This document shows positions 15,001 through 26,600 of a stretch of 64,000 nucleotides of DNA, piece after piece (within the stretch, counting starts at the first letter, position 1; every line of letters begins with the position of its first letter). The translations under genes were made by a program, and so were the position numbers. Source of the DNA: Malurus cyaneus samueli (taxonomy: Eukaryota; Chordata; Aves; Passeriformes; Maluridae); the NCBI GenBank assembly GCA_009741485.1, contig CM019216.1, forward strand, positions 49,147,248 to 49,211,247, written 5' to 3'. Below the pieces are notes generated by a model. It did no database searches, was not told the origin of the DNA, and saw only the letters and a list, made by a program, of their open reading frames with translations.

Positions 15001-17394
15001 TTGCAAACTGAAAGGGTGGACTCCTATCTATCACCTTACATTTCATACACCATCAGCACAACTGCAACTGCATTTGTTTCAAGAGAGTTCAAGCGAATGC
15101 CATTTTGTCTCACTGATGCCAACTTAAAACACTTGTAGCGCAATGGATAAGCTTGTGTTTTGGACTGTAAAAAATCAGAAATATCATTTGCAAAAAGAAA
15201 GAATCCTGGAAAAATTGTGTATCTTAGTCTTCAGTGACTGTAAGAAATTCATTACTTCAATGAAAATGGCACTGCAACATGGGCATCTCTTGCTTTAGGA
15301 CAGCTTAGAGGAAAAGGAATGCAGTGAGTGATAAGCAGTAGGGGGTTCATGAAAGGAATGGGCCACTCAAGCAAAATCAAGATTTGCCTTTAGTCGATTT
15401 ACACACTGGAACTCGATTCTCAGCCCCTCTCTGGCTCCCTGCATGGAGGAGCCAAGTGCACTTTACACCTTCTCTATTCTTTACACAGGGTTTGGTGAAG
15501 GTGCAGGAGTGTGGAATGGGCATGATACCAAAAATGATCCACTCCTTTGCTGTTAGTGAAACAGCAAAGTTCACTGAGGTTCTCCACACCAACTTCCCAA
15601 ATTGCTTTGATATAAAGTGACTCAAAACCACAGCAGAAGGAAACTGCTTTTCTCTCTTCCCACCTCAGATGCACCAAGTGCAGCAAGGGTTGAGCTCTTG
15701 ATGAATATAAGATATTGGCACATCTGCAAAGATTTACATAGATTTATAAATCTATTAGATTTATATATGTAGATTGGAAGAAGCAGGATAAAATGCTTTA
15801 TAAATAGAAACACTGACATATGGGTTAATAGTTCTCCATCATCAAAGCATCAGCAAAATCTTAATGCTGGGACTGTAGACACTTAGCAGAGGAAGTGGCG
15901 TCTTTTAAGAATTAGCCTGGTGAATCTTTACTTTTCAAAACACCGTATTAATTAATAATTTAGTTGTGAGCAAAATACATAAATTTCACAGTGACAACAT
16001 TGTAGACAACAATAAAAACACAAAAGCACACAACAGAAATGTGAAGCAAATAGATGAAGAAAATATACAAGTGAGGTACCTTCAATTATAAGACAGGTAC
16101 AAAGTAAAAGGCCTAAAGAAAGTCATCAGTGGGATGGATAGGTTGTGTCCATAACAAAAACAGAATCACAACAAAGATGTTTAAACGATATCCATTCTGA
16201 CTGAAATAAGAGCTGGTAATAAGGACTGATACCCAAGCAGGGAACATTTTAGAAAGTATACTATTACTAGAAATGACCCCCTTATTGCAATCTATTCAAC
16301 TAAATACCTTCATGAGCCTTATTACCTTAGTCTTGTAAGGTGCTATGGATTCAATTTTTTGGTTACTGTCTTTGGCACTGTCCAATACATTTGCTCCATA
16401 ACTCATGGGGTGTAAAATAAAATCTTTCATTCACAAGCACATTTTCTCAGTCCATTTGCAGCTGCAGTGAAACTCACAAGCCTATCCATACACAGCCACA
16501 GACATCTTTTTCACTAAGTACAGTCTTCCAAGGTGTTGCTTTTCTTACAAAGCTGCATGGAGTGAGAGTAGCTTTACTTGAACTCTTTAGATCCCTTAAG
16601 AGCACAAGCCTGCTTTCCTTTTTTAGGTCACATTCTAACAGAAACCGACAGGAGTTTGGCCTCAATAGCTTCCACAGGATCAAGGTCTGGTTCAGTAAAG
16701 GATTAAGGCTATTGTTGCTGAGCACACACTGCCAGTAAGAGACCCTTCCTTTTCTCTAACCTTTATTCTTTGACTGAGCCTCACACAGAACTCTCTAAAT
16801 AGAACTTAGGTTACCATATAAATGCTTGTCCTTGGATGCGAACATGTCACGTTTATTAAAACCAGTGCTAATTTTGGGTAGGCTTTTCTAGGCTTTTAGA
16901 AAATAATAAGTGATTTAACCAAATGCAATTTTTAGTATTCCTGATTACACTTAGAAATCAGTATTTTTAGAATTTTAATCTCTTATGTTTTCTGATGCTT
17001 GTGATTTCTGGGATTGAAATTCAAAAAGAGCAGCCAAACAGTATCCTTAGGTTTAACAAGCCCTTGGCTAGACAGTTTGCACCTGCAGTCATGTTGAAAC
17101 ATTTAATTTTCCATTTATGTGTGATGACTATCTGGACACACAGCCCCTCTCCCCCCATCTAAATGAACACCATTCCAGCCTAAATGACGTATGGATGATT
17201 GTTTCCTATCCTGGTTTATGAAAAAATTTAATATAGCAGGCTTCTCAATTAACAACAGCAGACAGCACAGGTCTCCTTCCTGCACCTCATCTACAGGAGC
17301 AGCTCCACTTAGGGACAGTCTGTCCTCCTGCAGTCACATCTGGGTCCTGCCCAGGTCCATCTTCACCTATGGGTGACCACCAAAGCAGCCAGAC
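1..17394. other. Intergenic region upstream of RNF146, no supported gene
   Basis: I see no coding gene here. Open frames are short, lack recognisable domains, and do not join into a gene by good splice sites. Visible contents are low-complexity A/T runs (for example A-runs near 3897-3910 and 10350-10378), a 16-bp perfect palindrome at 2854-2869, and AT-rich homeodomain-type motif clusters near 12340-12400. By synteny with other vertebrates this should be the gap between RSPO3 and RNF146, so distal regulatory DNA is plausible but not shown. Confidence 0.6.
2854..2869. promoter_or_regulatory. 16-bp perfect palindrome with inverted SOX-type half sites
   Basis: The sequence acaatgtgcacattgt equals its own reverse complement. 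Its outer arms, ACAAT and ATTGT, match the core recognised by SOX HMG-box proteins in inverted orientation, and the centre is GTGCAC. It sits in a stretch of ordinary complexity (about 2820-3080) without repeats. Regulatory function is inference from motif shape alone. Confidence 0.3.
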
Positions 17395-18041
17395 CTCTGC
17401 AGCCACCCGAACACAGCTCCAGGCATCAGAGCTGAGATTCCCCTGCAGCCCCTGGAGCAGACCATGGTGAGGCAGTTGTGTCCCTGCAGCCCATGGAGGT
17501 CCAAGGGGAGCAGAGATCCACCTGCAGCCCATGGAGGTCCAAGGGGAGCAGAGATCCACCTGCAGCCCGTGGAGCACCCCACACCGAACTGGGTGAGTGC
17601 CCAAAGGAGGCTGTGACCCTGTGGAAATCCTCACTGGAGCAGGCTCCTGCAGGACCAGCGGGGAGATGAGCCCACACCAGAGCAGGTTTGCTGGCTGGAC
17701 TTGTGACCCTGTAGAGGACACCCGCTGGAGCAGTCTGTTCCCGAAGGGCTGCGCCCCGAAAATCAGGAGCGCGAAGCCAAAAATCAGCCTGGAAAGAAGA
17801 GGAGGCAAGGATGATGTTTTAACATTTGGGTTTACTTGTCATGATCCTGCTCTGATTTGGCTGGTACTAAATTAATTTCCCTACGTCAAGATCCTTTTGC
17901 CTATGACAGCAATTAATGAGTGATCTCGTCGTGCCCTGATCTCGACCCACGAGCCTTTCATTATATTCCCCCTCTCCTGCCAAGCTGAGGAGGGCAGTGC
18001 CAGGGTGGCTTTAGAGGGCACCTGGCGTTCAGCCCGCCACA
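17395..18041 (+). mobile_element. LTR-like endogenous retroviral repeat (copy A), degenerate
   Basis: This stretch is GC-rich and built of degenerate modules of the type 'cctgcagccc atggag' and 'ctggagcagg ctcctg'. It then has an AT-rich part near 17805-17880 and ends close to 18041 with 'cgttcagcccgccaca'. The same module order occurs in reverse complement at 38995-39690, so it is a dispersed element. I recognise the order (CTGCAG-rich body, a 'tttgggttta' segment, a 'gatctcgacccacgagcctt' block) from a common passerine LTR-type repeat; that family assignment is from memory. Relative to copy B it lacks the 5' part, and part of the body near 17755 appears deleted. No viral protein is encoded. 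It ends less than 400 bp before the RNF146 promoter core. Confidence 0.6.
17483..17579 (+). repeat. 38-bp tandem duplication inside LTR copy A
   Basis: Two identical 38-bp units, 17483-17520 and 17521-17558, each begin cctgcagcccatggaggtcc. A third partial unit from 17559 diverges after about 10 bases. The equivalent part of copy B has no duplication, so it probably arose after insertion by slippage or unequal exchange. Confidence 0.9.
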
Positions 18042-18207
18042 AGGAGGCACGACCGGGGCAGCGGGACCGAGAAGGGCGGGCAGAGGTACCCAGCTGTGAG
18101 TCGATTCCCCCGAGCGCCTGGCAGGTCTCCCTGCAGAGCACTCGCCAGAACCGCGGCCGCCGGTCGCTGCCCCTCGCCCTCAGCCCGGGATCCGCGCGAA
18201 GCCGACG

Positions 18208-18229
18208 CCATGACACCGCCATGACACCG
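18208..18229. repeat. 11-bp tandem duplication in the CpG island
   Basis: The unit ccatgacaccg occurs twice in direct succession just upstream of the GC-box cluster. It is short and probably of slippage origin. Confidence 0.85.
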
Positions 18230-18374
18230 CCGTGGGTGGGGGGCGGGGCCACCGCCGCGGCATCACGCCGCGGCCCCGCCCCCGCCCCGCGCACGGCCGC
18301 CCCGCCCCGCCTCTAGGCCCCGCCCCCGCCGCGGCGGCGTCATAGTGGCGCGTTCGGCCGCCCCGGCCCGCGCG

Positions 18375-18382
18375 TGACGTCG
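18375..18382. promoter_or_regulatory. CRE-like site (TGACGTCG)
   Basis: TGACGTCG differs from the full cAMP-response element TGACGTCA at the last base. It lies about 150 bp upstream of the predicted first-exon donor, inside the CpG-island core, where CREB/ATF sites are typical. Binding is inferred. Confidence 0.4.
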
Positions 18383-18399
18383 GCGCGTCCCGCGGTCCC

Positions 18400-18524
18400 G
18401 GCGGCGGGGCCGGAGGGAGCGGCAGGTGGCGGCGGGCGGAGCGGGCGGAAGCGGAGCGGGGCCGAGCGGAGCTGAGAGCCGAGCGCAGCGGAGCGGCGCA
18501 GCGCGGCGCGGGCCGGCCCGGCGG
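18400..18524 (+). other. RNF146: Predicted non-coding first exon of RNF146
   Basis: A strong consensus donor, gcgg|gtgagt, begins at 18525 in the CpG island, immediately after a purine-rich leader typical of vertebrate first exons. The start given here is approximate because no transcription start can be read. A second possible donor, gcgg|gtgagc, lies at 18730 and would give a longer alternative first exon. The stretch has no ATG in the RNF146 frame and is presumed untranslated. Confidence 0.55.
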
Positions 18525-18765
18525 GTGAGTCCCCGCGCCGCCGCGGGCGAGCTCGAGTTGAAGCTGCCGGGGGAAGGAGGTGGCGGCGGCGGCCTCGGCC
18601 ACCAAAGGCCGCTCCGACAGCGCCCCCTGCGCGCTGCCCGGGGCAGGGGCAGCGTTGCCTCCCCTCGCCCCTCATTCCGCCGGCGGGGTGGGGATCGAGC
18701 TGGAGCGGGCGCCGCGGCCCCCCGAGCGGGTGAGCGCCCTGAACAAAAGGCCGGCTGCGCTGTGT

Positions 18766-18794
18766 TGAGCTGAGCCGAGCCGAGCCGAGCGAGG
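18766..18794. repeat. Short GAGCC-type pentanucleotide repeat
   Basis: About five imperfect GAGCC/GAGCT units in tandem lie within the CpG island, downstream of the predicted first exon. Confidence 0.7.
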
Positions 18795-19123
18795 GGCGGC
18801 CCCCGGGCTGGCAGAGCCCTGCCCGGTATTGTTTTGGCGGCGGGAGGGTGGGGGGTGTCGCCCGTCGCCGCCCCTTCTGCGGGGTCACGTGCCGGGTGTC
18901 GGGGCCGCGGCGGCGGAGCCCTGCCCGGGAGCGCTTCCCCAGGCCCCGCACGGAGAGGCTGGGACGGAGAGCCGGGAACGCCGGCAGAGCTGCCCGCTCT
19001 CTCCTGTCGGGCCCCACGGGCGGGCCAGGGCCCCATCCGCGGAGCCGTGTGTCTGCAGGAGGCGGCGCCCCGGCGCCGGTGCGGAGCGAGGTGCGCGCGG
19101 GGTGCCGAACCGGGCTCGGACTG

Positions 19124-19183
19124 GGGCTGGACTCGATGATCCCGCAGGTCTTTTCCAACCTAACTGATTCTGTGGTTCTGTGA
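19124..19183 (+). mobile_element. CR1 LINE 3'-tail fragment
   Basis: The order gctggactcgatgatc, then ggtcttttccaacctaa, then ctgattctgtggttctgtg is the typical avian CR1 3' end, including the degenerate ATTCTGTG-type terminal octamer repeat. Only the last 60 bases or so are present, as usual for 5'-truncated CR1. It lies in the downstream shoulder of the RNF146 CpG island. Confidence 0.8.
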
Positions 19184-22100
19184 CTCGGGAGTTTCGGTGT
19201 GTTGGGCAGTTAAATAGGTCAGGAGCATTATCCGTGTCGGCGTCACGCGTGGCGGAATCCCCTGGCCCAGCCGGCGCAGAGCTCTTAATTCCCAGGGCGA
19301 TGTGCAGCGCTTTCGTGTGTCGCTTCGCCCCTGTGGATGTCACCGCTGTGCCCGGCCGGCCTCGGTCACTGCCGCCGGCGGCTGAGCGGAGTCGCACGGG
19401 CGGTCACGGGAGCGCAGCGCGGAGCATCCAGACTGAACTAACTAAGGGTTCCTAATGGAAGTGCTTTTGTTTCTTTGTGCTTGACGGCCTCCCCTCAAGT
19501 GTTAGCATTTCATCCCTTCGGAATGTTGAGAGGGGACGTGATATGTGAAAACGAGTCCTGCTCTTAAAGCAGTACGTGTTGCTGCCACTGAAAAATCGTT
19601 GTGAAATACTAAGTAAATGCAAGGGTTTTGTACGAGCAAGACGATCGGATTGGTGAAATAGTTAAACAAAAATTTTGGGGATTTTAATCTTAGTACAGCT
19701 TTTCAGTAATATGCCTGAGAAAGGCTATGGGTTTTGTTACTGGTATGATTTCAAGGAGGAGTAGGGAGCAGAGCTTCATAATGTTTTGCTTCTGTCAGGT
19801 TTATAATACTAAAAATCCAGACTTTCTCACTTCGTTAGCTGATGCCTCTGGATGGTGGGCTACTTAAAAATAGATTCTGAAGCATCTCTAAAAACGCGAT
19901 ACCAAAAATTACAGTGTATAATAGCATTGAAGACATGGCGAAGTCTGAATCTTCATTTGGTAATTGTGAGTAAATCTTAAATAGTGAATGTCTGCGAGAA
20001 CTTGCTTTATAGTCTCGTATGCTTAATACTGTGATTTCTTTGCAAGTGTATTGAAGTGTCAGTTGTTTAAATTGTTATAGTGCAAAATCTGTAGTGAGTG
20101 AAAGAAAAAGTTTGTTCTTGTTTCCTTCAAAATATATTGCATCAATTTAGATGCAATTGAATTGTCATTTATTTAGAGAGCTAGAACTGCAGCCTTTTTA
20201 TAGCCTATTGAATAGTGGGCCCTTGGAAAAACCTTCATGCTGAAATTGATTTTTTTTTCCTCTCTTCTGTGCGTGTTAATCAAGTCTATATATACGCACA
20301 AAGATATGTCCCTGTACGTATTTAGCTTCTAAAGCATTGATAACTTAAGATGAACCAGTTTCTGCTTCATTTTTGCACACTCTTGATTTTGAGTCAGAAA
20401 TTAATATTTTTCTTTATTAAATAGATTGAAATAGGATACATGCTCAAAATTCAAGATCAGTGCTCCAACTTTAGCATAGGGAACAACCTCATTTTCAATA
20501 CATGTAGCATTTTAATACTGAAATGGCTGACTCTTCTGCACTTCACTATTCTTCTATGATTCAGTTCCAAATGAATGTATAAATGTTGGGGCTTTAATAA
20601 TGTGCAATAGCCAAAGATAAGGAATGACAGGCAACGTGAAGAGCCGTATCACAATCAGCAATTCCTGAGAATATTCTAAGTTTAAGAAATAGATACTAAA
20701 AGGGAGGCAAGCACAGGAAACAGTGAGGTTATTTATCTGTTGTGCTATCCAGTGCCATGGACAATTTTAAACATATCTGATAAGACTCAGTAACTGGAGC
20801 TGGTACTGTATTGACAGTAGCAGACTTTTCAGACAGGAGAGTGATTTTTTTTCTCTATTAAATAAAACAGCCACTTTCTTCCCACATTGTGTAGCTTAGG
20901 GTGACTTGCAGGGAAGGGCAGAATTCTGGGGGTCTTTTTCCCCTCCTGCCCCCGAGTTGAGTTAAAAATTAGGGAGCTTGATGGAAAAAAAATTCAACTG
21001 TTTAATTACAGAAGAGCATTTACTCTTGTGAATTAATACTATAACTGCTGAGTTTTCAAGGGGGGAAATGAATTTGTGATAACTATTTTAGGGTAACGTG
21101 TATGGAGTTGCAGAGTTTGGGAGATTTCTGTCATTTGAAGTAGGACTCAGTCGTGTTTGGCTGGTGTTAGTTGAATTTACCGATGTTTTGCAATTGTTTT
21201 TAAAAAGTCAAGATTTTACTCACAGACGAAGCTTAACACTGTAGGAAACTCTTTGTTACTATATAGGAGCTGGCTTCCCCAATATATATGTTTCTGGTTT
21301 TGGTTTGGGTGCGTTTTTTGTTCATTTGTATGTTGGACCTTTTTTGTAATTGCTACTGGTTTTTTTTTTTTTTCAAAAGACATAAAGGGGAACAAACTGT
21401 GCTGGGCCTGATAATTTACTGGGTCTCATAATTTAATGAGCAGTTGACTGAATTGACAAGAAATGGTTTCATTCCATCTTTGCCTAGTAAAAGCTTAAGA
21501 TTGTTAAGCAGAACCTGAAGTCACTTTGGGAGATAAGTCTGGTAGGAAGTCTACCACTTCAAAATCATAAAGTGTGGAAAAATTGGACGTGACTTCTCCT
21601 GGCAAGCATCCTGAGAGACTTTCAAGAGGACAAAGAGAACAGTACCATGCTGGCTGAGCCTCAGTTTGGATGGGGATGTTTCCCAGTTTGAATTCTTCCT
21701 CCTGATCAGTGGCATTTTTCTTCCATCTCTTGCATCTTTAAAATTACAAAATCAGTATGTGATAGGATGCAGGGGTTTAGGAGGGGATACCTGTAGGTTT
21801 CTGCAGATAGCGCAACTCCTCATACTACAGGAAAAAGAGAAAATTAATTGCTGTGTATAGAACACACGCCTTACCCAGTTGTCTTCAAAGGAGGAGTCAT
21901 CATCCAAGAAGGGGTTAGTGTGTAACCACAAGTGTTTGTCAGTCCATTCAGTAGAAATTTTAAGACTGGCTTATGAAATAAATAACGATGTCATGAAATG
22001 TAGAGGTTACCTGATGTCAGTGTGTGAACTAGTTCTTTTCAGGACTTTTGCAGCAATTGGAAAGTTGCCTTACCACAATCCTGTAATTACACCTTCCTTG

Positions 22101-24082
22101 GATTCTTCTAGGCATAATTACATATCTTGAATATGTACATGCATTTTTATTTCCTAAGAAATCTCCCAGAACTGACCCAACCTTTTTCTGCCATCTCCAC
22201 ATAGCATTTTTATAATGTGCTACCTCTAGTAGTGGAATTGTGAGAGGTAGTAGATAAAAGACTTCAGGTGATACCTATTGAAGTAACAGAAAGCCAGCTC
22301 CCAAGATGAAGGAATGAACACCACACCCAAAGCATCAAGCTTGTTGCAGCTGTCTCTTTGATCATAGAAAACATAGTATCTTGTCTCTGTGAATTAGTGG
22401 AGCCACAATTCTAACGCGATTGCAGCTCTTGGTTTTAGATTGATGTGTGAAGAAAGGAAAGCTGCTAGAACTATGAGAGGAGAAAAGGTGTGGATAGGCC
22501 TGTTAATTTTTGCAGTTTTCTTTTGGAAATCATTCTAAAAATAGCTGCATGGAATGTTACATGGAGCTCAGCTGTAAAGAAAATTACATATTTGAGTAAT
22601 GCTTCATACACTGAAGTCATCTGAGCACTGATAATGATAAATGTTCGATCATTTGGTGTAGGGCTATAGCACAGATCACCATAGTGCTCCATATTCTTTC
22701 AGGGACTTACCACACCTTGGTTTTACTCAACTCTTGCATGTCTGCTCTGTGCTGTATTTTTGCTGAAATTGTTCTCTTCTTGAACAAATTGAAATCAGAG
22801 GTGACGTTCTTAGGTCTGCTTTAAATCACTCCTATATGTAATGTTTTGCATCAACTGGAAACTATAGCTCAAAATGTTTAAGAATCATCCAGAAAGCTAT
22901 AGACCAGAAGGAAGATGGGACTCTGTGGCTCATTAATCTTTTTACAGAGGGTTCCCTGAAAGTGGTTCTTTTAGGTCAAGACCTTCCTGTTTAGAATGTG
23001 AGAATGCAACAGAGATGTCTCCCTTCTCTCTCTGAGTTTGTAGATTCCTACTTCCCTACTGTCAGACCCTTTTAGGTATTTGTTAGGCATTTAGTGATTA
23101 TTATGTATTTGTGAAATGACTCAGACTCTGGTTGGTAGCATTCACCTAATGTATTTTGACTGACATTATCTGCTAGCTTGAAGAGGGGTATGTTACCTCT
23201 GAGGTCTGGAGACTGAGTTGCATCTTTGTTCTCTTTTTTAGAGATCGTATGCATTCTTTCCACTATTGAACCTTGGAGCCCATCAGGACATTTTAGAGAA
23301 ATAAAGGAAGGTCCTGATGAGTTTTTGTTGTTGTTTGTTTACCTTAAGTATCAAATTTAGGTCATAGAGTTTGTTTATAAGCTCTTATGAGGACATACAT
23401 GTGTAGATTTATAAAGAAGAAAGTGCTGAACGGTTCCGATGTTCACTCATTAAATGAAGGCAATGGTCTCTGTAAAAGATGACAAGGATTCAAGGCTCTG
23501 AGATTCAAAATATGAAAAGGCAGATTTCTGCTTGAAATACGGAGAAGACCTGGGGGAAATCAGCTGTTCACATGCACTGTTTCCTCAAGCATCTGATGCT
23601 AGCCCCTGTCAAGACAAGAAACATGGCTAGATGGTCCTTCGGAATGGTATGATACAGATAGTTTAATAAACAGATGTCAGAAGCTATTGTGACTTCATTA
23701 GTTTTCTAAATATAAGGAATCACTTGTTAGAGGTTAAATTTGCATAAACATAACAAGCTCCTAACTTTGGACTTGATTTCTCCTTTTGTGTACATGGTCA
23801 CTGTGTGGAAATGAGCAATTAACTTTCTATAGCCAAAAATAATTGCCTTTTATAATGCATAGAAAATGAGTTGTTAAGCCAGACATAAAAATAGAAACTG
23901 TGCATCAAAACTGATGATTGAAAAAAAACCCCAGAAATCCTATGATAGTTTTATTGAAAATAGCCTGCATCATATAAATAAAAGCATAGTAATTTCTTTT
24001 CTGTAACAGAACCATGCTTGCTTTCTCGTAGCTCTGAACAACATTGTAATGGTGGTATTATTTGCTTTTTGTTAGTTTGCAG

Positions 24083-24231
24083 AGAAGCTGAAACACTGTA
24101 GTGTACCATTGGCAGGACGAGTCAGGAATGAGCCAGCCTTGCGAAGGAGGACCTGCCATCCTAGCTGGAGATATCTGAAGAGAGGACTTTTCAGTCTTGT
24201 GGCATGCTTCAGTAGAAATTATTCAGAAAAA
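24083..24231 (+). other. RNF146: Candidate alternative 5' UTR exon of RNF146
   Basis: A pyrimidine-rich acceptor (ttgctttttgttagtttgcag, ending at 24082) and a donor aaaaa|gtaagc at 24232 bound 149 bp. The enclosed sequence is less AT-rich than the flanking intron. It contains an upstream ORF of 16 codons starting at the ATG near 24127 and a second tiny one (ATG CTT CAG TAG near 24204). Neither continues into RNF146. If included, the exon would give an alternative leader with translation-repressing potential. It rests only on splice-site appearance and compositional contrast. Confidence 0.35.
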
Positions 24232-26540
24232 GTAAGCTGTTATTTTGTTAATGAACTTAAACGTATCATCTCCTTGATGGACAGCTTAGTTGCAGCTGGA
24301 ATTTGACCTGGAATTTGAAGTAGTTTTGTGTGAATTTACTTTTTCTTCCATTAGAATCCAAGAAGGCCTGGGGACCTTTTCATGTAGGTGTTATTACACA
24401 TCACCTCTTCCATACTTCATGCATTAATGAAGGTCTCATAGCTTAGAAATTAAACGTATTATTTAATATTAAAAATACAAACCACAAGAGCTGGGATCTG
24501 GCAAGACTTTGGACTAACTCCTTTTAGGCTCTATTTACGTTAAAATGCGGAGTTCAGGTTCTTATTGTTCCCTGATTTATACCTGAATTCAGGATCTAAA
24601 TGCTTAAAATAAAATTATTATTAGCATTTTTTTCTTGAGTTGAATTAATTTTTAGCCTCAGTAGTCAAGAATATAATTTTCCATGATGCCAGAAGTGTCT
24701 TAAAGGGAATCCAGTTCCCCAGAAAATAGAGCTTTCCTGTTTGAGAATAGTTCTGATATAAAGCCTGTTTTGATTGAACCTTGTTATAAAATATTACTCA
24801 TAATTTCAGGAAAAATACTGTGTGATCAGTTTTGTTTAATTCTTAATGAAATATTGGAAGTAGTTCCACAGCCATAAGATAGCAGAATAGCGGTCCTTTA
24901 TGTTTGTCCTCAGTTCTGAAGGATTACTTCTTCAATAAAAACCTACATCTATGTACATCCTCCTACCAGCTTATAAAGAAACTCTGTGACCTAGATTTGA
25001 TATTAAAAAGGTAAACAAAAAAAAGATTAATTAGGATCATGCTTTAAAAAAAAAAGTGAGACGTCAGTGTCGTTGAGAGAAAACTTCAAGTGCATGATTG
25101 TCCTGCATTCTGAGCACACGCAACTGCAGTTGTGTTTATCTTATAAGAGTTTTATGTTCCGTGGTAGCACTTCTAGAGATAAGGGTTTGCTCCTCCAGCT
25201 CTATTCATTTTATGCATAAAATTTTCCTTAGTCATTAAAAATCAAATAGGAATTTCAAGAAAAGGCTTTTACTCCATTTCATATCCTGCATTATTATCTT
25301 GATCTAGTAAGGAATCAAAAATTGCTTAAATTAATGGATGATCTATTGAGCACTGTTCAAATGTGAGCATATTTTGCTTTGCTTTCAGTGAACCATATGA
25401 GAACTTTTAATTCTTCTTTTAGTTTATCTCAGGGTAAACTCTCGTCAGTTTAGCTCACTGTATCAGAATTTGGTTTGTCAAAGTGCATTGCCTTTTTAAT
25501 CCTTGCATTGCATTTTAATCACATCCAAAATCTTAATTATGGTACGTGACTTGTACAGAAGTTACCTACAGGTTGTTTTAATCTTTTCTTTCACTCTGAA
25601 AAAGAATAACTTTATAAAGGCTATTCAGGGAGGAGCATCCTTTTGTAAAACTGTAGCATGGAAGTAAAAATCTCTGCTGCTGTGCCTTTTTGCACTGTAG
25701 TATCTCGTGGGGACACTTGAAAATTCAGATCCTTTATCCCAGCCAGGGTTAGCACAAATTGATCAATGAATGGATTTCTTTTCACCTCTTCTGTTGTGAA
25801 ATAATGGCTGGGTTGTGTTTTCGGTAATCTGAAATCTCAGTAGATTTTCATCTTCCCTTTTTCTAATAAGTTTCTTGTTATAATTCCCTATATTTGCTGT
25901 AAAAATCTGTTGCAAAATACATGCGCAGAAGTGTGTGAGGCTTCCAAAAACCAACTTGTTCACTGCGTTGTTAGAATGGATCTCACAGATATGTGCTGTG
26001 CAGTAAAAACACAGTTACCAGCTGGTAGGTAATGCTGTGTCTGTATCTGGCATGCTGATTTAAGAACTATTATACAGATTTGTCATTAATCGCTAAAAAA
26101 GAAATTTAGATATGAAACTGAAATATAGGTGGATACAATTATGTGCTACTTCAGGGGAGTATTTGAGCTGTAAAGCTTTTAAAAGAATTACTTGATGAAA
26201 AAAGGATTAAAGAGGCATTGGTCTTTCAAGAGGAAATTATAGTGATAGAAGGGAACAGACAGCATAGGAAAATAATATTTTACGTAAACAACACATAATA
26301 TACTATTGTAAAGATAAATATAGATACTGAAGCGTAATTATTTTTTTTTTTTAATCCGAGCATATATTTTTAAGATTTTTTAAGCAGTGGAGGCTTTTAC
26401 AGTAATACTAGGCATTTCCTCTTGAGGTAACATATTTTGCTGGAAATGTGTATGTCCAGGAAGCCTGTGGTATGTCCATCCTTGCAGGTTTCAAAAAAAA
26501 AAAACCAGCTAGACAAAGCCAGATCTAATCCAGTGTTGGT

Positions 26541-26600
26541 GCCATGTGGAGCAGGAGACTGGACTACATGACCTCCTAAGGTCCCTTTTGACCCACATGC
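26541..26600 (+). mobile_element. Degenerate CR1 LINE 3'-end fragment
   Basis: The segment gagcaggagactggactaca, followed by tgacctcctaaggtccctt, resembles the conserved CR1 3' UTR. The terminal octamer repeats are missing or decayed. An A-run lies just upstream at about 26491-26504. Confidence 0.5.

Larger units (their letters stand above)
18050..19450 (+). promoter_or_regulatory. RNF146: CpG island and promoter of RNF146
   Basis: This is about 1.4 kb of very CpG-dense, GC-rich DNA in an otherwise AT-rich window. It holds GC boxes (ggggcggggc near 18241 and ccccgccccc near 18319), a CRE-like TGACGTCG at 18375, and no convincing TATA box, which fits a housekeeping-type dispersed promoter. 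The RNF146 coding exon lies 8-9 kb downstream on the same strand with a splice acceptor just before its ATG, so a spliced 5' leader must start upstream, and this is the only CpG island. Long open frames on both strands reflect the scarcity of stop codons in GC-rich DNA. Exact start sites cannot be read from sequence. Confidence 0.85.

Noticed and set aside
15136..15166. tRNA-Arg-like A-box sequence (tagcgcaatggata … tttggact)
   Set aside because: It resembles the 5' half of tRNA-Arg(TCT), but no T-arm/B box, acceptor stem pairing or terminator follows. At most a decayed fragment or chance match.
1..17394. RSPO3 exons, expected upstream by synteny
   Set aside because: I saw no Cys-rich furin-like or thrombospondin type-1 exon on the plus strand, so RSPO3 presumably ends before the window.
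17287..17808. 173-codon open frame on the minus strand with internal peptide repeats
   Set aside because: The repeats are the 38-bp tandem duplication in LTR copy A read in frame. No protein family, start context or splice structure supports it.
18263..19397. Several long overlapping open frames (up to 272 codons) on both strands
   Set aside because: All lie in the CpG island, where stop codons are scarce. Products are Ala/Arg/Pro/Gly-rich without domains, and frames overlap on both strands.
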